A stretch of 64,000 nt of DNA from Inia geoffrensis (GCA_036417435.1 CM070904.1:127410695-127474694); one strand, 5' to 3'. Counted from the first letter of the stretch, positions 11,784 through 24,253 are shown. Notes: generated from the sequence alone by a model not told the origin. Numbers and translations: made by a program.

Positions 11784-14334
11784 AAATGGGAGGTCTTAAA
11801 CCCTGCGAGGACAAACCTCTTGCCGTCCACTGGGGGTCCAGTCTGGTTAGTGGCTTAGTGGCCTCTCTGATAGGATGATGTTGTATGGCAGCTGCAGGAA
11901 GGACAAGCCCTCCCGCATCCCACAGCTATCCCAGGGATTGGAGTAACAGAATGGTTATCTCCCTGTGGGGTGACCATAGAAGATATAGCGTCTGAACCCA
12001 CGTTTCATAGGGAAAAGGGATGTATTAGGAACACACCAGGACTGCCAGGCAACCCCCTTTTTCCTCCCAACATAGGCCTTATTCCAGGGTAGGGGTCTTA
12101 GAGTGGAGTGAACCATGTGCGTCCTTCGAAAGAGGTGTAAGCTGGTAGGGGGCTGCCAGACAGGGGAGTCAAGCTAGGAATTCTTTGTGGCTCCCCAGCC
12201 ACTTAGAACCTGGGGTCCTGTGGGTTCTGTGGAGGCTTAGGGGGGATGCAGACTGTGTGCAGAGGCTGTATGTGTATGTGTGTATACGTTTTTCTTGATT
12301 ATGGGTCCAGAACCGCGATCATGTTCTCAAATGGCTTAGAGAATCAGGAAAGAGCCACCTGAAGAACCATGTCTTCTGTCTCTGCTTTTTCTTGTGCAAA
12401 ACAGAAAGAATGGGGCCTGGACTTGAGAGCACACCCCCCTTTCCCACTGCACCCCTCTACTTACAGCCAGGTGCCCTGGCTACCCCAAGCCCCGCCTGTG
12501 GAGTTCCCCATGGGTGAGTGCTCAAACCCTCCCCTTCCCCCCGACCCCAGGCCAAACACACTCCAGGATTTCAAGGCAGTTGGTCAGGTGATCTTAGAAT
12601 GTTCAGGAGGGGCGTGTGCTTCCCCCACCCCCAGGCAGAGAACATCCTTGTTTATCTAAGGCAGGAATTCAGACTTTCTGGTCAGGAGACATTTGAGGCT
12701 CCAAGACCGTTCTGGTTCCTAGAACCAGCTACGTAAGGACGCAGAGCAGAAGGTTCACCCTGGGATGTTGCCTCCTGTCCTCCCTGCCTGCAGGTCTGGT
12801 GACATTCGATTAATGACCTGCCCAAGAATAATCAGCCTAGAGAACCGAGCATTAAGGTGTTAGAGATTGAGAAGCATTAAGACAGGGTCCTGCCCTGAGG
12901 CAGCTTGGTTGGGGGTAGGGGCACTGCCAGGCTTGTGGGGGCCTGGGAAGCTCCTTCACTGTCAAGGTCAGCGGTGTGACCCCAGCAAGCTCCTGTAGTC
13001 CCAGCATCCAGCATCCATGTCCTGACCCATAAATGCTGGGTATGCACTATGGGATCTGTTGGACAGGTCCCATCCTGCTGGCTAATCCAGACTTCCCTTG
13101 GAGAGTCAGCCTGCAATTTCTGGTGGCCAGAAAGGAGAGCGTAGTGACTAAGAAGGTCACATTTAGGTTGCCGGATAATTAATAGGACGCCCCTCCCAGG
13201 AGCACCTGGGAGGACATTGCGTGTTACAAACAAGACGAGGAACCCGCAGCTAGTGGACAGGGTGGGCGATTTTCATTGAAAGCAGGTTTAACCTGAGTCA
13301 GCGAGGAGATGTAACTACAAAAAAAGCTAAACTGTTTTCGGATCACGTTGCGGGACGAGAGAGATTGGGAGGATGCTGTCCTGGCCAGATGAGTGGGGGA
13401 CCCCCTGCTCTATGCTCTGGTGAGAACCTGCCTATCCAAAAGGGGGCTGGGTGGACGGGCAGAGAAGACCCAGGAGTGACGAGGGCAAGGTCGTCACACA
13501 TACACCCTCTCGGGCATGGGACAGGAGAGTGTGGAATTAGGACCATGGGCGAGGACAGACTTCAGCTGTGGATTCCAGAGCTGTCCGAAGGTAGCAGTGA
13601 ATTCCCCATCCCTGGAGGTGTCCAGACAGAGACTGTTGGGATTTTAGGGTTCAGTGACTCTGACCTGTGCCCCTGACATCTGCTCTTTTCTCTTTTGCCC
13701 TCTGGGCCTCCAAGCTGGCTTCAGACTCTGATACTGAGGCTGCTCTCAGCTTAGAATTGATCTGGGGGCAGTACGTGGGCAGGGATCCCGTGGGCAGGTA
13801 ATGCAGGAGTTAATTTTGTGTTGGAGCCAGTCTGAGGAGGTCTCTGAACTGGGTTGGGGAGTTCCTACTGCATCCTTGACGACTGTGAGTGAGGAGGTAG
13901 TGGGATCCTGGAAGCTGCGGGCAGGCAGGGCTGGGAGGCATCACACAGGTGTATCACCCAGGTGTAGCAGATGGGGGCGGGGATGCGGACGATGTGTGAG
14001 AGGAATGACAGAATCGTTGACTCAAGGTGGTTTTGGGACGAGCAGGGAGGGGGCCGTGGCAGGCCAGGGTGACTGGGCAGGCCGGTGTGGGGTGGGAGTG
14101 AAGCCAGCCTGGGACTGGAGCACACTGGTTTCAGGGACGTGCAGTTGGAAAACCTCCCAGGTGGAAAGTCTGCAGTTGGAAACCCTTGGCTGAGGCTGCC
14201 TGACTGTTACAAACAGGGCATCCCCTGCTCTGACCACGGGGTATCTTGAAGGCCCTACCATGTTGCGGCCCTGAACACGTACTGGTTTTTGGCATTCAAG
14301 GTTATTATTATGGTCATTATCATCACCATTATTA
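11784..14334. other. GC-richer single-copy DNA, no gene seen
   Basis: This 2.5-kb stretch holds no repeat I recognise. Open frames of 60-130 codons occur on both strands and overlap one another. None gives a recognisable domain or has paired splice sites I would defend. Confidence 0.4.
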
Positions 14335-14660
14335 TTTTAGGCTGCTTTAAAGAAATTAAGGTATAATTTATATACAGTAGAATGTGCCTTTGTTAAGTGT
14401 ATGGTTCTGAGTTGTGATGAACACATACAGTTCATGTCACCACAGCTGAGATACAGGACATTCAATCACCCCAAAGTTCCCCTGTGCTCCACTGTGGTCA
14501 GCCCCTCCCCTGCCCCCAGCCCCTGGCGACCACCGATCTGTATCTGTTCCTCCAGTTTGTCTTTTCATGACTGTTGTGTAGATGGAACTACAGCCTTCGG
14601 CGTCTGGCTTCCTTTGGTTGGCATGAAGAATTTGCCACCCAGCCCGGTTGCAACAGTAAT
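14335..14660 (-). repeat. Old L1M 3' region
   Basis: The sequence from 'aattaaggtataatttatat' through 'agttgtgatgaacacataca' and 'cagcccctggcgaccaccga' follows the 3' end of old L1M elements in reverse. There is no coding capacity. Confidence 0.6.
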
Positions 14661-14689
14661 GATCGCCAGTGTTATGAATTCATGGAAGC

Positions 14690-14830
14690 CAACACAATAT
14701 ATTGTGAAGGGCACTCGTCTGGGAGTCAGGGGACTTGGGTGCAAGTCTCCTTTTCCTGCTGCCTGTAATCACCTACTTACATTGGGCAAGTCAGAGCCTC
14801 AGTTTCCTGTCCAGGAAACATGGTTTTGGG
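14690..14830 (+). repeat. MIR SINE
   Basis: It carries the tRNA-like 5' part ('gggagtcaggggacttgggt'), then 'attgggcaagtcagagcctc' and 'agtttcctgtccaggaaaca'. Orientation is plus and the copy is well diverged. Confidence 0.7.
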
Positions 14831-15017
14831 TGGGTGTTCTTGGGGGCTCCTTAGCGAACTCTCAAATTCTGTGATCTGGGGAGACTCAGAGAGCCCTCAG
14901 AGGGAAGCTCTGAGTGGTGACAAGAACCCTGGGGATTGCTCTGAAATGTCTCTATCATTTTCTTTAACTGAGGAGGCTCTGAAATCTTGAGAAAATGTAT
15001 TCCATCCTTAAGACACA

Positions 15018-15029
15018 CCCCCCCCCCCC
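15018..15029 (+). repeat. Poly(C) run
   Basis: Twelve consecutive C bases are followed by a CA/GCACATG-rich patch. This is simple-sequence DNA that is prone to length variation. Confidence 0.8.
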
Positions 15030-15329
15030 ACGCACATGCACATACAATTTGTGAAACCTGGAAAAACAACTCTGACTCCACCTCGATTACTGCCTATTCC
15101 AGGCAAATGTGTTCTACATCTGCAATATGTTCACAATCGCTACAATTCTTCTATATCCATTAATTGCTGGAAAGCCTGACAGCCCTCCCCCACCTTCTAA
15201 TGTTTTTCTTAAACTCCCAGTAGCTTTAAGCCCCATGTCTTACTCTTTCAGGTGGCTTCAGGGTGGAAGTGCACGGGAGTGGCTCTGTGATTGGAAGGGG
15301 GGCTTATGGCAGAACTGCATTTGCACTGT

Positions 15330-15354
15330 ATTCATTCATTCATTCATTCATTCA
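15330..15354 (+). repeat. (ATTC)n microsatellite
   Basis: About six perfect tetranucleotide units are followed by a degenerate unit (ACTC). It may derive from an L2 or MIR tail, because L2-like DNA follows at 15440-15520. Confidence 0.8.
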
Positions 15355-15439
15355 CTCATCATCAAGCGTTCCTGCCATGTTGTCCATATCTGGCACCTGC
15401 TGGCATGGTGTACACATCTTCATTTCCATGTCTGCCCAC

Positions 15440-15520
15440 ATTCCCCTGTTAGGAAGCTCCTGTTTTGTTCACTGCTGTTCCTGGTGCAGGGCGCCCAACA
15501 GCACTCTGTAAACATGTGTT
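15440..15520 (+). repeat. L2-like 3' fragment
   Basis: The order 'cctgttttgttcactgctgt', 'tcctggtgcagggcgcccaa' and 'ctctgtaaacatgtg' resembles the L2 3' terminus. It is short and diverged. Confidence 0.4.
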
Positions 15521-15569
15521 GCTTACAACAGTGGACGTGCATGAATTACCTCCGTGAGGCCGATGGGAT

Positions 15570-15660
15570 AATTAGCACCATTCATAGATAAGGAAGCTTT
15601 GGTAACTTGTGCAGGATCGCACAGCTGGTATATGGTGCAGCAAATGTCACACCACATGTG
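15570..15660 (-). repeat. MIR SINE fragment
   Basis: In reverse orientation it shows 'agataaggaagctttggtaa', 'cttgtgcaggatcgcacagc' and 'tggtatatgg', the central MIR core. Confidence 0.65.
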
Positions 15661-16918
15661 TCTGGCTTGTTTGCTGGGCGAACCTGTGATGTGGTCGAAA
15701 GATGCTGTTGTAAAGACCGGCTGAAGGCTGGCCTGGGTGAGTGAAGGCTGGGCTTGTAGCCTTCCCTGTCCGTGCTATAGCTATGTGGCTTCCGGCATCT
15801 TCTAGACCAGGGCTTCGCAGGCGCTCCTGTGCAGGGGCTCTTAGAATGCAGCTCCTGACTCAGTCCAGGGTAGGGCCCAGGATGCAGGGCTGTGAGCCCA
15901 AGGACCAGCCTTGAGCAAGGTCCTAGTGCAGTAAAACCACCACACCCGTGACAAGTGTGGGCGCTCAGCCCTGTTCTGCCCTTCGCTTTGGCCCGGTCCA
16001 CACGGCATCGCCACAGGTCAGAGGCAGACAGAAGTCTGGATGGAGAACAGGGCTGGGGCAGGAAGAGACGAGGGGGCCTGAAGCAGGTGCTCTCCCTCCC
16101 CTGTCCCCTTCTGCCTCTTACAAGGGAAAGAAGTGGGGGGAGGGAGGGATGGTGGAAAACAAGACGATGTGAAGGAAAAGCCCTCCCCAGGGGCCAGGGG
16201 ATGAAGCACATCTAGGCTCTAGACAAGAGAGCTGGGCCCCTGCTCTGAACGGTCTCTCTGGGCGCTGGGATGGCCCAGTAAGACCTGGTCCTGCCTTCCT
16301 GCAGCGAAAGGTGCTACAGAAGGGAACAAATACTACAGGGCAGAGAGGCAGTGAGTGAGGAGGCCAGTGGAAGGCCCTTTGTAGGGCGGGTTGTGGCGAA
16401 CAGATCACAGGGAGCCCTGGGAGGGGGAGCTTCGTTCTCACGCAGTCAGAACCTCCTCAAGGGCTGCGCGAGCTCATGCCTGGAGCCGGGTGTTATGCTT
16501 TGAGCGTGGGCTCAGCCGAGCAGGGCTGAAGCAGACGGAGACCCTGGCAGCTCCAGGCAGGAGCGCTTGGGAAAAAGTCTCAACAGGACCACACTGAAGA
16601 CCACCTTCATCTCCAGGGAGGAGCCAGGGCACTGGGACTCTGGCCTGTGCTAGCCGTCCATGCAGGGGGCAGGGGGAAAGTGGTCGGCAAACGTGGCCTG
16701 AAAAGGGTGGGAGAATGAAGACCCCTTAGCTGTGACGTAACAACAGGAAGGGCCTCAGTGCACTGACCCAGGGCCAGGTGAGATGGGACCCCTAAGAGGG
16801 AGGCAGGCCCGGCTCATCCCAGCCCACCCGCGTCATTTCAGTCCTGTCCTGGAATTGGTACTTAGACTCCTGCCCCCATCAACGGCAGTGTTTACCTTGA
16901 GCTGTAGATGACAAAGGC
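15661..16918. other. Single-copy DNA, no gene seen
   Basis: No confident repeat is present. A patch at 15800-15900 is weakly like MER5/hAT sequence. A 209-codon minus-strand frame (15582-16211) begins in this DNA and runs into the MIR fragment. Its translation is low-complexity and shows no domain, so it is not called as a gene. Confidence 0.4.
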
Positions 16919-17040
16919 TTTTTTTTCCCCTTTCCTTTCCTCCCTCCCTCCCTCTCTCCCTCTGCCTCTCTTTCTTTCCCTCTCCTTTCCCTTCCCTTCC
17001 CTTCCCTTCCTTTCCTTTCCTTTCCTTTTCTTTCTTTCCG
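16919..17040 (+). repeat. Polypyrimidine tract, (CCTT/CCCTT)n
   Basis: About 120 bp is nearly pure C/T on the plus strand with only single G interruptions (the complement is polypurine). It has CCTC-, CCCTT- and CCTTT-repeat blocks in order. Such tracts can form intramolecular triplexes. The tract ends directly at a CAG (17041-17043), giving a textbook-like 3' splice-site context. Confidence 0.9.
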
Positions 17041-17043
17041 CAG

Positions 17044-18365
17044 AGCAAAGAAAGAAAGCCAGTGAGGAAGGTTTTAGGCAGCAGAGGAACCACATGAAAT
17101 TTCTGGTTTGGTAGAAAAGCCCCGGCGAGGAAAGGAGCTAGGAAATCCGCCCCAGAAGCTGCTCTGCTGTCAGGACGACTTTCGCTGCGAGAGTCCCAAA
17201 TGTAACGCTTGACAGTTATAGAAAATGTGGAAAAAGCTGCCAACCACAAGGAAGACGGCTGTGGCCCTGCCCCTGGAGATGCCGCTGGGAACGTTTTGGT
17301 GTTCTCTGCAGGAACAGAAGAGAGGAAGGGAAGGGGAGACACAAGGAGAGCAGGAGCCTGGGAGAATCTGAAGTGGAAATTCAGAAATTGGGGAACGATG
17401 GTCTAGACCAGAAAGGCAGCAGGAGAAGGGGAGTTGGGAGCAAGTCCCAGCTGTGTGGTGGCCACACTGGGCGGGGGCGTGGCTTTAGGAGATTGCGGGG
17501 GGTGCAGTCCTTCCAAGACCCAGACCAGGGCGAATGGGAAAGGCAAGTGTATAGAAATAACGGCCGGGGAGGGGACGGGCAGGGTGGGGCAGGAGTGGTT
17601 AGGTTCAGTCGGGTGGCCTCTCGGTGGCCTCTGCACATTTGGGCAGAGGCCTGAAGGAAGCCAGGGAGCGAGCCCGGGGCGATGACGGGATGCAGAGCTT
17701 CCGAAGTGGATTTGTTGACTCTCTTTTGGCTCAAGAGGGAGAAAGGCCAAAATGAACCCTGGTTTTCTTTTAAGGCTGTTGAACTGATACACTGGGAAAG
17801 GAAGCAGGAGTTTGAGGGAAACATTGGACCTGAGATCAGAGAGAGGGCACACGTGGCAGGAAGCTGGACTTGAAAATGGTCCTTCGTGACAGAGGCTGAG
17901 CCAACCAGAAGTTACCTGGAAGGCTGAGTACGAATTACAGGAGCAACTCACTGAGCACCGACTTAACAATAACAGTTTCTAATCCAAACAACCATCTCTT
18001 TAGAGTCAAGAACACTAGAACACCGTGAGATAAAGAGTGTTCTCAAAGCTGCCAGGCTGCTGCATCCCTCTGGGGCCACCCGCTTCCCACTGCGCCACCA
18101 TCAACACTGCATCCTAGCAGCCTGGGCCACACACACAAGATGGGAAGTGGGTTAGACACAGCGACAAAACTCGTGTGCAGGATGAAACGGATTGTGATAG
18201 ATCAAATGTGAACAGCACCCCTTTTCCCGATGATGCAACAGAAATCAGTGAAATTAATTTTAAACCTGGGAACTGGACAGTGGTATAGAGAGGGTGAGTG
18301 CATTTTTTTTTTACACGGTGGTACTTAAATGCCTGAGAGTGGTGGGACATGTACATGCATGCAAC
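17044..18365. other. Single-copy DNA with a possible L2 patch
   Basis: Mostly unrecognised. Bases 17600-17690 contain 'gcagaggcctgaaggaagcc' and 'agggagcgagc', which resemble L2 3' sequence in reverse. Open frames of 147-188 codons on the minus strand (17381-17969) show no domain. Confidence 0.35.
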
Positions 18366-18532
18366 TCTCTATCTGTCCATCTACCTATTTATTTATCTAT
18401 CTATTATCTATCTATCATCTATCTACCTATCTATCTAGTCATCCATCCATCTATCTATCCATCCATCCACCTATCTATCTATCCATCTATCCATCCACCT
18501 ATCTATCTATCCATCCATCCATCCACACACAC
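18366..18532 (+). repeat. Compound (ATCT)n/(ATCC)n microsatellite
   Basis: About 165 bp of tetranucleotide units shifts from mainly TCTA in the left half to a mix of TCTA and TCCA blocks in the right half. It then passes into a short CA run. The interruptions suggest an old, repeatedly expanded array. Confidence 0.92.
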
Positions 18533-20539
18533 ACATAAGCTGCAACATGAGGGAGGAAGAAAGCCAGAGGCTAAAAAACCAAACTAGGTATTCCTGCTGG
18601 CAAAAAACAGCAACAAGCATAAGGGAGCAGAGATCAAAGCACAATTGAGCAGCTTCCCTGTGGGCAATGGAAGAAAGAAAGGGTCAGCTGAAAGGACACC
18701 AGGTGGCACCCATAGGTGGTGGAAGGCCCAAGGGAAGGCAGAAAAACTTCAGATAATGAAACTTTAAAAAAAATAAACCTTTTACTTTAGTTTTACAGAA
18801 AAGTTGCTGACAATGGAATTTAAAAATCAGCTCTTCAAGGAGCCAAAGAGCTCTGAGTACAGTAGGAAGTAGTTCATTCTTTTGCGGCCCTCACCCTTTC
18901 AGTGGGTGTTCAGTGTAAGCAGGCAGCAAGAAATTGGGAAGTGAGAGTCAGGGAGAGTGAGTGGTGGAGGCTGAGAAACCCCAGCCATATCACCACTTAC
19001 TGGAGGGGCAGGCCCTTGTCGGGGTCTCGGAGCTGGAACAGCCTGGCCTAGAACCTTCCCCCATTGCTTGATGTCAATTCCACATGCTCTTTCCCACTCT
19101 CTTTCCGGCACGTGTGGGGGGGTTTGGGAATTTGTCCTTCATCCTCAGAAGACCGGAATGAACTCTTGGGTAAGATGATAGCTCAAGTTAACCCCAGCTC
19201 CCCGCTTCTCACGGGATACCAGTGCAACCCTGCAACAGGAAGACAGCTACCCCGCTAGGGAAGCTAAAATTAGGCATGGAGTTTATGCGGGGACTATGGC
19301 AGGCTCCTCCACTAAAGGTTCTAAGTAAGACTAAGAAGCATCACTGATGGCTGGCTTGAGCTTTAAAGTTCTTAAAAACTAGGTACACAGTTTATAAGTC
19401 AAAAGGCAAAAATTGGGAGGGAAATACGTAGAGGAGAAACATAAAACAAGGTGATGGAAGCAGCACAGGGTGTAGAGCAGGATTTTTCCTGTTGCTCTGG
19501 AATTGCTGCTAAGGCCAAACAGAGCTTAGTTCTCTTCAAATTCCTGCTGCAGCTTGGGTCAGCCAGCAAGCCACCCCGAGGGATTACTGAAGGAGGTACG
19601 CCTCCTCCCAGCACCCCACCTTGATAAAGCAAGAAGAGGAAGAGGGTAAGAGCCTGGCCTTTTGGAGCCACATGCCGTGCAGAGAAGAAAGTGGTTCCAA
19701 GGGAGCCTTGGAAAAACCCAGGAAGGGGAGACTCCCAGCCAGGAGTCGCAGAGCTGTGGAATCCATGGGCCTGCTCCAGAGTCTCCTGGAAGAGGGTTCC
19801 AAGAGCCTAGGGTGACGGCGCCTTGTATTTTTGTCACCGCAACTGTGTTTCCTGAGGTTTGGGGATACACTGAACATGGGACTGGAGGTAGCTTTGGGTT
19901 GAAGGATTTCTGAGGACAGGGGCCTCCCACTGTAGGGCTTGAAGGGACCATGACCTGGTGTGTCCTAGAAGAGTAGACGAAGCATGCCCACTTCGTCCTT
20001 GTTCTCCATGGTGTTCGGTGCAGCCCACGCAGACGATCCCAGAGTTCCCTAAAGTTCCTTAGAGCCCAGAGGTCAGCAAGAGGTAGGGGTAGGGGCTGCC
20101 CAGGTGGCCACTTGGCCAAGCAATGGGATGCCCAAGCTGGAGAAAAGGTTGGGAGCATGCATGTACCTATAGGACCAGAGGGAGATATGGTGGCCTCTCT
20201 GGGAGGGCTGGTTTCCAGTAGGGCAGGAAGGGAAAGCAGAAGAGGTACAGCTGAACACTAGCCCAAGACCACCTCGAATACTGCATCAGCAGAGGTATCA
20301 GAGCCAGAATGAACCAGAGGGATGCCTGCTACCATGGACGGGCAGCCAGCCAAGGAAGGAGCCCTCGACTTGCTGATCACCGCTCGCTGCCCAACCCCTG
20401 AGGAGGGGAGAAGAAGGTGTGGAGGTGTCTCCAGGCCAGGTCTCCTACCCACCACGCCCCAAACAGTCTAGCCTGTGCTATAGGGAGGGGAGAGAAACTT
20501 TGAATAGCGTGAGGTTGAACTTTGGAAAATTTGAACACG
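18533..20539. other. Single-copy DNA, no gene seen
   Basis: I see no confident repeats, except a short L1M-like patch around 18785 ('tttagttttacagaaaagtt'). Overlapping open frames between 19399 and 20158 on both strands have no recognisable protein content. Confidence 0.4.
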
Positions 20540-21720
20540 GCTGAAAAGGGCAAAGGATGTGAACAGATAGTTCACAGAAAATGCAAATCCCTCTTAAAAA
20601 CCTGTGAAAGACTTTTCAACCCCATGTCTGTAGGAAGAGAAGAACTCCAAAACATACTGAGATCTTTTTTTTTCACTTATTATATTAGCAAAAAAAAAAG
20701 AAATCAAAACTTTGAAAAGTGATTGGCGAAGCCTAGGGGCAACAGGCATCCCCTCCCCTCATCATTGCTGGTGGGATTTTACGTTGATTCCATATCCATG
20801 GGGACAGTTTGGCAACCTCTATCATGGTAAAAAGCGAGTATGCTTTAGCCCAGCAATCCCACCTGCAGGAATTTGGCCCATGGATCTGCTTGCAGATGCA
20901 GGGAGCGGCCCGTGTACAGGTGACCCCCTGCAGCATTGTCTTGGAGAAAGATTAAAGATGCTACAATTTCTTTCAATCAGGAACTGATCACACCAATTAG
21001 AAAAGTCTAAACATTTCCATCAATGGAATAAGATGCAGTTGTACTGATCAAGAAAGAATCCTAAGCTATCTCAAGAAAACAAAAGGGCACAAGAGTATTA
21101 TGTTTCCACCAATGTAAAAAGGGAAAGTATATTCAAATTTATTTGGATGTGCCTAAAAATTTCTGGAAGGGGTTACAAAAAATCAGTGTCAATAGTTACA
21201 TGTATACATATTTTTTTTAGAGGAGGGAGCTTGGGCAGATGGGAAATAGTATGGGGAGGGAGGCAGACTTTAAAATACATACCTTTTAATATATATATTT
21301 TTTAATAAATTTATTTATTTACTTGTTTTTGGCTACATTGGGTCTTCGTTGCTGTGCATGGGCTTTCTCTATTTGCGGCGAGTGGGGGCTACTCTTTGTT
21401 GTGTGGTGCATGTGCTCTCATTGCGGTGGCTTCTCTTATTGTGGAGCATGGGCTCTAGGGTCGTGAGCTTCAGTAGTTGCAGCATGCGGGCTCAGTAGCT
21501 GTGGCTTGCGGCTGTAGAGCGCAGCCTCGGTAGTTGTGGCACACGGGCTTAGTTGCTCCGCGGCATGTGGGATCTTCCCAGACCAGGGCTCGAACCCATG
21601 TCCCCTGCGCTGGCAGGCAGATTCTTAACCACTGCACCACCAGGGAAGTCCCCTTTTAATATTTTTTGATTTTTAAAGGTTATGTCAATGTATTAACCTA
21701 TTTGAAAATTAAATAGATAA
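20540..21720 (+). repeat. HAL1/old L1 fragment, split by a SINE
   Basis: The plus strand follows the HAL1-like series: 'agggcaaaggatgtgaacag', 'gctggtgggattttacgttg', 'cagcaatcccacctgcagga', 'tctggaaggggttacaaaaa' and the A/T-rich terminus. The terminus resumes after the SINE (21652-21720). There is no usable coding capacity. Confidence 0.65.
21293..21651 (-). repeat. Long CHR-type SINE with target-site duplication
   Basis: This longer tRNA-Glu SINE on the minus strand ends in an (AAAT)n-type tail at the left. The body has several degenerate internal repeats (motifs like 'tcagtagttg'). The target-site duplication 'ccttttaatat' lies at 21282-21292 and 21652-21662. It interrupts the HAL1 copy and is therefore younger. 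Confidence 0.9.
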
Positions 21721-22180
21721 ATCTTTTGAGGAAAAATGAGTAGGACAGAGTCTTAAATACAGGGAAAAAAACACTTATAAAAACTGAAGGAGACAGAGAA
21801 GTTACGGGATCTGACCAAGAAGCCACCGAGATCCCTGCTAGGCAGCAGGGTAGTGAGCGTGGTCAGAAGAAAACTGGTAGCCATAACAGGGAAAAATAAA
21901 GCTGTTTTCTGTTTATACCTTAAAAAACTGAGATTTCCCCCAAAATCAGATACAGAATAAGAATGAACTATTAAATGGAATGTTTTCATTAACATTCTCA
22001 GAGTAATTTAATAAAACGGAGGCAATTTCATAATCATTAGGCAGTCTTAATACAATATAGCATATCAGTGCGTTAGTGACGCAATTAAACATGAATCTCC
22101 AGGAAAGACCTTTAAAAATGAAACTAGAGGGAAAATTCATCATGAGAAAAAATACTGTGCATGTCTCAAATGCAGCAATG
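21721..22180. other. Unassigned AT-rich DNA
   Basis: The stretch lies between a HAL1 terminus and an old L1 fragment. It may be highly decayed LINE sequence, but I cannot assign it. Confidence 0.35.
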
Positions 22181-22880
22181 CTGAAAAGTCAGTGCAGGAT
22201 GCTGCTGTCATTGTTATTAACTTGTTTCTTGGGGGTTTAGCCAAAGTAATGAGACATAAAACAAATGTAGTCAGAAAGAAAGATGAAATAACTATTATTT
22301 GCAGTGATTTGTATGCCTAGAAAGCCCAAAGAGCCAATTAAACTATCGGAATTACAAATAATTCAGCCCAGGGCCAGAATAGGATAGATTTACTACATGT
22401 CAACAATAACAAGAAAATAGAGAGCTTCCAATCATAGTAGAAACAAAACGAGAAAATGTGGGATAATTGTATATGGAAATACAATCTATATAAAGGAAAA
22501 ACTTGGGAGATGGAAGGCGCTTACATCTTTAGAGAAGCGCTAAAGCTATGGGTTTTTCTTGGATGGGAAAATGGAAAATTAAAAATATGTCAATTCTCAC
22601 CAAGTTAATATAGATTTTTAGTGCCATTCCACTAAAAAATTCCAATTAAAAAACCCTCATTGGAATGTTTCGATAAAATGATTATGAAGTTCATAGGCAA
22701 GATTGGCGGATAGGCAAGATTAGCTCAAACTTTTTGAGAAATATGGTTAATAAAGAGTCTACTTCTCCTAAATATCACAAGATGCTACAGTAATAAAAGG
22801 AATGTGGTACTGGCACAAGGTAGTCAATCAGTAAAACAGAAGGGCCAGAAGAGGCCTCACAAAGATAAAAAATGGAGGGT
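22181..22880 (+). repeat. Old L1M fragment (outer layer of a nest)
   Basis: A decayed ORF2 segment follows the RT catalytic region ('tattatttgcagtgatttgt') to the C-terminal part ('aatgtggtactggcacaagg', 'aacagaagggccagaagagg'). It appears to resume at about 25955-26110, on the far side of a younger L1. Confidence 0.65.
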
Positions 22881-23934
22881 TTACAAAACCAGACAAAAAT
22901 GTCACAAGAAAAGAAAAATATAGACCAGTATCTCTTATTAGTATAGATGAAAAAGACCTCAAGACAAGGCTAGCCAACTGATATATAAGGAAGATGATAC
23001 ACCATAACCAAGTAGAATTTATCCCTGGAATGCACAGTTGGTTTAACACACAAAAATCGTTTAATGTAATGCACGATACCAATGAAATAAAGGACAAAAC
23101 GACATGATCATCTCCATAATTTGGCATCAGTTAGGACTTGACAAAAATCCAGCAATCCTTCATGATAAAAGTATTCAACAAACCATATAAAGAAGAAAAC
23201 TTCCTCAACTTGATAAAGGGCATCTATGAAAACCCCACAGCTAATACTGTACTGAGTTGTGAAAGACTGGATGTTTTCTAATAAATCAGGAGGAAGATAA
23301 GGATGCCCACTCTCACCACTACTGTTCAACACTGCAGTGGAGGTTCTAGCCGGGAAAATTAGCCAAGAAAAATAAATAAAAGATACTCAGATCAGAAAGG
23401 AAGGAGTAAAACTCTATTTGCAGATGACATGATCTTATATTTAGAAAATCCTAAGGAATTCCCTAAAAAAACTATTGGAAATAAGTTCAGCAAGGTTTTA
23501 TGATATAAGATCAATATTATTTTTATACACTAGGGATGAACACACCAGAAATGAAATCAAGAAAAGAATTCCATTTATAATATCATCAAAAATATTTAGG
23601 AATATATATTTAACAAAACACAAAATTTATATTCTGAAAACTATAAAATATTATTGAAAGAAATTAAGGAAGACTTAAATAAATGGAAAGACATTCCATT
23701 TTCATGGATCAGAAGAATTAATATTGTTAAAGTGGTATTGCTCCCCCAAACTGGTCTACATATTCAACACAATCCAAATCAAAATCCCAGCTGGCTTCTC
23801 TGCAGACATTAATAAACTGATCATAAAATTCATGTGGAAAATTCAAGGACCCGTGCCAAAACAATCTTGAAAAAGAATAAAGTTGGACTTACATTTCCTG
23901 ATTTCAAAACTTACTACAAAGCAACAGTAAAGAT

Positions 23935-24253
23935 GTGGTACATATATACAATGGAACGAAATTGGGTCATTTGTAGAGACGTGGATGGACCTAGAAACTG
24001 TCATACAGAGTGAAGTAAGTCAGAAAGAGAAAAACAAATATCGTATATCAACACATATATGTGGAATCTAGAAAAATGGTACAGATGAACCGGTTTGCAA
24101 GGCAGAAACAGAGACACAATTGTAGAGAACAAACATACGGACACCAAGGGGGGAAAGTGGCGGGGTGGGGGTGGGATGAATTGTATGTATAAAATAGATA
24201 ACTAATAAGAATGTGCTGTATAATAAAATAAAATTAAATTAAAAAAAAAAAAG
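23935..24253 (+). repeat. Younger L1 3' end inserted in the older L1
   Basis: The outer ORF2 sequence breaks after 'gcaacagtaaag' and is followed by 'tgtggtacatatatacaatg', the L1 3'UTR and a poly(A) run. The outer L1 resumes with 'gacagtgtggtactgacgca'. Compared with the usual L1 3'UTR, a stretch between two GGAA motifs is missing (about 23957-23962), as from a short-repeat-mediated deletion. A clear target-site duplication could not be fixed. Confidence 0.7.

Noticed and set aside
15582..16211. 209-codon minus-strand frame
   Set aside because: Low-complexity Ser/Pro/Arg-rich translation overlapping a MIR fragment and other frames, with no domain.
17460..17600. CpG island or promoter
   Set aside because: It is G-rich with only scattered CpGs, short, and has no supporting initiation signal or gene.
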